Assembly (NCBI GenBank): GCA_027574665.1
Contig: CM050648.1
Span: 41,945,700 to 42,009,699 of the forward strand
Direction: 5' to 3'
DNA from: Rhynochetos jubatus
Lineage: Eukaryota > Chordata > Aves > Eurypygiformes > Rhynochetidae
DNA length: 64,000 bases
Translations under genes and position numbers: made by a program
The notes under the pieces: model-generated
Databases searched by the model: none
Told to the model about the DNA's origin: nothing
The model's input: the letters and a program-made list of their open reading frames with translations, nothing else
Shown: piece after piece, positions 60,058 through 64,000 of the stretch
Numbering within the stretch: position 1 is the stretch's first letter
Layout of the letters: every line of letters begins with the position of its first letter

Positions 60058-63000
60058 GTGAGTCTGCTGCGGGTTTGGGGGGCAGGCGCCGGGGTTTAGC
60101 AGGGAAATATCAGGGTTATTTAAATTATGAAGGGGGAGGAGGAGAAGGAGGGGGGAGAGGAGAGAGGAGCTGCGAGCAGTGAGGAAAAGTTTGTGTTAAC
60201 CATCCCTCCCTTCCATCCCTCTCCCCACCGTCTCCCGCAGCCCCCCACCGCCCCGCGTCGGACCCCCCTCCCCGGAGGGGAAAGGCAGGGGAGGGGAGGC
60301 GAGCGGTGCCCCCCCCCCTCCCCCCCCCCCACCGTTCCCCTTCCTCGGAGGGAGAAAGAGATGATTTTCCGAAAAAAAAAAACCCTCTCTCTCAGGAGTT
60401 TCCTCCACTCCTCCCCTCCCTCCCCGCGGCGCTATGTTGGTTCGCGAGCGAGCGGGCGAGGCAGCGGGCTGCCCCGGGCGGGGGGGGGGACGGCAGGAGG
60501 GCGCGGGGTACCCGCCGCCGACCCCCGCCGTGGCGGGCCGGGGCCCGGGGCCGCGGCGGCGGCGCGGGGCAGGGGGCAGGAGCGGGAGCTTGCGCGGCCG
60601 CCCCCTCCCCTCCTCGCCTCTCCGGAGCCTGTGCTGTGAATGCAGTGACAGCGGCGAGAGGGAGCGGAAGACATTAAGAGACCGCGGTGCCGAAAAATGA
60701 GGGAAAAAATTAATATAAATTCACCCCCAGCCTCAAACCGGCCGAATTTCGCACAGAAATTTCCCCCGCGGACCCGGCTACCCGTGGGGTGTCCCCCGGA
60801 GCCGGCGGTTGCGTCTTTGGGGGGATCCCGAGTGACTTTGGGGCACTCGACCCCCCTTTCCCGTCGTTTTTTGGACAAAAGTGGGGATTTTTTTTGGTAA
60901 TAAAGAAACGAATTTGCCTGCTTTCCCCCTCCGAGTGGCCCGGGAGCTTTCCCCTTCCCCATCGGTGTGTGTTTAGAGAAAAGTGGGAACCCGAGTAAGC
61001 GCCGAGGCGTGTTGCATTGGGGAGGGGGGTTCGCTAACTGAAAGCAGGAGAGATCCGGAGAGAGAGAGAGAGAGAGAGCAGGGACAGCTTGTTGTCAGTA
61101 TCATAAACAACCAAAATGGAGGGAGAACTGAGGCATATAACAAAATAAAAATCAGAAAAAAATGCTAAAAAATACCTAAAAATCGGGGCTGCTCCCCCTT
61201 TTCTTCCTCAAGGTAACAGAATGAAACCCGTGTCTTCCCGAGACCGTTTTAAGGTTTCAGGGAGCAAGGAGTTAATATTTATTATTTTTTTTTTTGTTGA
61301 TGAATTCTTTGGAAAGGCAAAAGCCTCTTATAACTCGCCACCGACAATGAGAAAACGTGAAAATCCCTTTCAGGAGAGAGAGGTAGGGGGAGATGATAGT
61401 GCAGAAAGTGCACAACTTGGGGGTAATGCAGAGTGATCCTAGATAAGATAAATGCTGTCTGTGCTGCTCTATAACTTCCTTTTGTGAATGCTTTTTTGTA
61501 AGTTTGGGGGGAGTTTGGAGATGGGGGCTCCTTTCTTTTCCTCTAACTTTTCTCTTTTTTTTTTTTAACTTTTTTTTTTTTTTTTTCGGACCGGAATGTA
61601 ATGCCTTTGTAGTGTCATTTTCCTGATCTAATTAGGATGTGTGAGGCAAAGAGTAAACCTTTCCGGTTTATAAAGTGCATTTTCGTTGCCTTTGAATTTC
61701 AAGTTTTCCTGGTGGCTCCCTCCTCTACTTAAACTGGATTCTTGAGAGGAGTGTGGGGTTGAGGTAATGCTCCATAGGGAAAGCAGAGAGGGCTCAGGGG
61801 CAGGGCACCTCTCCTGCGGGTGGTTGCTGGTTTCCCTGGCACGTTCAGTTCACCTGTTTGTCTCCTACAAAGAATGTATTCTGTACTCTCCTCGTTTTAT
61901 TTGTCTAAAATCATGATGCCTCATCTCGCCTCATATTGAAGTTAATGCGAAAGTGCTGCTGATGTTGGTTCCACGTGGGATCAGGGACATAGCAGGGCAT
62001 TTTAAAGAGACAGCTTCTCTTTTCCTAGGGTTATCAGCACCTCTGCAGCACCTCTGCCTCTAGCAGAGGGATGGTTCGTTGTTTGGGGTTTTTTTTTAAT
62101 GGAAAGGTATCAAATCGGCCCTGGTCTGATAAATTAAGGCAGAATAATAGGGGAAAACGTGCAGATTCGTTTGGATCAAAGCAATTCTTTTGTGTGGAGC
62201 TGGTCTTCAGGGGAGTTTTCTTGGTGTGTTAATTAAAAAGTTGCGTTTTGGAGAGCTTTTTTTTGGGAATGGGTGTTGCAGAAATGAAGTAGTCTCAGGT
62301 TGTTGAACATTAAATCCCAGTGTTGTTCTGCTAGCTGTGAATTCTCTGGGAGGAGACCTGTGTGCATAGGGCAGTTTCACAGACATTTTGTGAAAGCTGT
62401 GAAGTGCGTTATTTTTACTTTGAATGAGTTCAGTTTTGTTGGGGACACCTGACTTTGTTGAAGAGTATTGTAGAGCTTGTTCTATACTGAAATCTTCTGA
62501 ACAGTCCCAAAAGGTTTTTGAAAATAGTGGAAAATAACTGTAGGTTTTAATTGGCCAGACTAGGGGCTTTTTACAAGTACACCTTAGCTGTGCAATTAGA
62601 ACATCACTTGGAAGAATTGCCTCTGGCTTTGTTTAGAAAAAGAAAAATCATCCTAACTGCGGTCTAGTTTCATGTATATGTGTGCATGTGTGCGTGCATG
62701 CATGCTTTTAGCATGGGTTCTGGCTGATACAGTATTTTTGCTTAATTTTTAACTTGTAAATGTTTAACTGTAATGATGCGAAATGCTCTGCTTGTCCCTA
62801 TTATCTCCTATGTATTTTAATTTTCAGTGAAATATCCTATTAAAAAAATTAATATCGCCTTTTAACATGGCAATTTGATCTCTTTATGAGGAGTTATGGT
62901 GCTTCCTTTACATGTGTCTTGTTTTTATAGTCTTCATATTTAATTCTAGATTAAAACTTGACTGCAGGTATGTGGTTCTCAAGAGGGAAGATGGAGTACT

Positions 63001-63973
63001 GAACTTATAGGGATGCTATTTCAGCAACTGTTTTCTTTGAACTTGTGGAAGTTGAGTATCAGTTGTGATAACCCTCTGTGTTGAATAGCATGTGTTTGCA
63101 AATGATCTCTACCTTTTCTGCCAGTGTGACCAAAGAAGCTGCTGTATACTAGTTGTTGACTAGGATAGTCTTGTGGTTAGAGATTTTGGAAGAAATCTCA
63201 AAAGTTTTCCAGTGACTCACAGTTGTGAAAATTAAATCACATTAACTAATCTTAGGCTAGAAAAAAAGGCTCATTAAGGAAGAAAGATTAATCAGTTTGT
63301 AGAAAGGAATGAAACTGAACATTTTTCCAAAACTGTCGTCTTTGGTTTAGAGATCTCTCTTATAGTTAGCAAGAATTCGTACTTCAGAGTTCCTTTCCAA
63401 ATATTTTTTACACCAATCTCTTCTTTTTATTGACTGTTGTAACATTTTCCTGAAAGGCAGAGAAATTTGGTAAATGAATAGCAGTACACCATGTGTTGGT
63501 GTTTTTAATGTACCAGGATAGATAGGTAGTAGTAGATATACAGAATTGACTTTATTAAACTAGTTAATGGTACTGAGAACAGTATTTAAATAACTCAAAT
63601 ACTGTGTCTGAGACCACCAGTATGAAGTGTTTAATGTGTTACTACATTTTTACCTAATTAAGGGCTTCTAAATCTTTGATATTGAAATGCTGAAAATAGG
63701 TGTAGGCACTGGTAATAACATGAAAGAAGCACATGTTGTGGTGTATCTTTCTTGACTTACAGTTACATGTTACAGAGTGAGTTCAGCGTATCCAACCATA
63801 GTACAAAATTCAGGACATAGGGAGAAGGAAGAGAAAAGGCTGTTCTCGCAGAATTTGATACTCTCCTAAACTGGGTTTAATTTGAAGGTATAATCCAGGT
63901 GGTGGTGATAATAGCAGAAGATAAATGTTGTTCAGGGTTGGTTTTTACAAACTAACTTACTCTCTTGTTGTAG
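60058..63973 (+). other. PLAG1 intron 1 (predicted)
   Basis: The first 850 bases are GC-rich with polypurine (60127-60180) and poly-C (60310-60330) stretches. The rest is unique AT-rich sequence with an (AG)n run at 61058-61078 and T-runs near 61553-61586. No mobile element was recognised. Confidence 0.5.
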
Positions 63974-64000
63974 GAAACTGAATTCTTCTAGCAGGGATGA
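63974..64000 (+). other. PLAG1: Possible PLAG1 exon 2 start, cut by the window end
   Basis: A polypyrimidine stretch and acceptor CTCTCTTGTTGTAG precede GAAACTGAATTCTTC at the end of the window. Position and strand fit a second non-coding PLAG1 exon, but only 27 bases are visible. Confidence 0.35.

Larger units (their letters stand above)
58950..60900. promoter_or_regulatory. CpG island, bidirectional CHCHD7/PLAG1 promoter
   Basis: The strongest CpG island in the window. A minus-strand donor (GGAG/GTGAGT at 59505/59504) and a plus-strand donor (CGCG/GTGAGT at 60057/60058) diverge from its centre. Between them lie a GACGTCA CRE-like site near 59572-59578, a (GCC)4 tract at 59655-59666 and a CCAAT word near 59704-59708. 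PLAG1 and CHCHD7 share a head-to-head promoter in mammals. The many long open frames here in all six frames reflect GC content, not genes. Confidence 0.85.

Noticed and set aside
58920-60962. Many Pro/Ala/Arg-rich frames up to 194 codons on both strands
   Set aside because: They arise from the CpG island, where stop codons are rare. They cross the predicted splice donors and overlap one another in all frames.
1-64000. CRISPR arrays, bacterial operons, riboswitches, tRNA and rRNA genes
   Set aside because: No direct-repeat/spacer pattern, tRNA B-box-like or rRNA sequence was noticed, and the genome is clearly avian nuclear DNA.

Overview
This window is vertebrate nuclear DNA, almost certainly from a bird. 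Multi-exon genes have GT/AG introns and CpG-island promoters. The interspersed repeats are mainly truncated CR1 LINEs with the avian 3' end plus solo LTRs of avian ERVL type, and there is nothing prokaryotic. I cannot name the species.

Three genes can be supported, in an order matching the conserved tetrapod block SDR16C5 - CHCHD7 - PLAG1 (human 8q12, reversed here). (1) SDR16C5 on the + strand: non-coding exon 1 in a CpG island at about 16.6 kb, then six coding exons from 19602 to 29591. They encode a complete 305-residue membrane-anchored short-chain retinol dehydrogenase with every catalytic residue present, followed by a 3' UTR to about 31.25 kb. (2) CHCHD7 on the - strand: three coding exons between 55697 and 54083 encode an 84-residue twin CX9C mitochondrial protein, with a 5' UTR exon ending at 59505. 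(3) PLAG1 on the + strand, 5' end only: a first non-coding exon with donor at 60057/60058, inside a CpG island shared head-to-head with CHCHD7. A possible second exon begins at 63974. The PLAG1 coding region lies beyond the window.

Layout: 0-16 kb is intergenic, with an ERVL solo LTR, a CR1 with an attached pentanucleotide array, a long perfect hairpin, an orphan CpG island at about 4.2-4.9 kb, a second LTR type and another CR1. 16-31 kb is SDR16C5, with another LTR and a CR1 scrap in introns. 31-54 kb is intergenic and rich in CR1, including one copy whose inverted 5' part looks like twin priming. 54-59.6 kb is CHCHD7 with a CR1 in intron 1. 59.6-64 kb is the bidirectional promoter and PLAG1 intron 1.

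The three genes are not an operon. SDR16C5 acts in retinoid metabolism, CHCHD7 in the mitochondrial intermembrane space, and PLAG1 is a growth-related zinc-finger transcription factor. CHCHD7 and PLAG1 probably share promoter elements. I found no convincing undescribed protein-coding system. The best leads are the twin-primed CR1, the strong-Kozak upstream ORF in the PLAG1 leader, the orphan CpG island and two hairpins.
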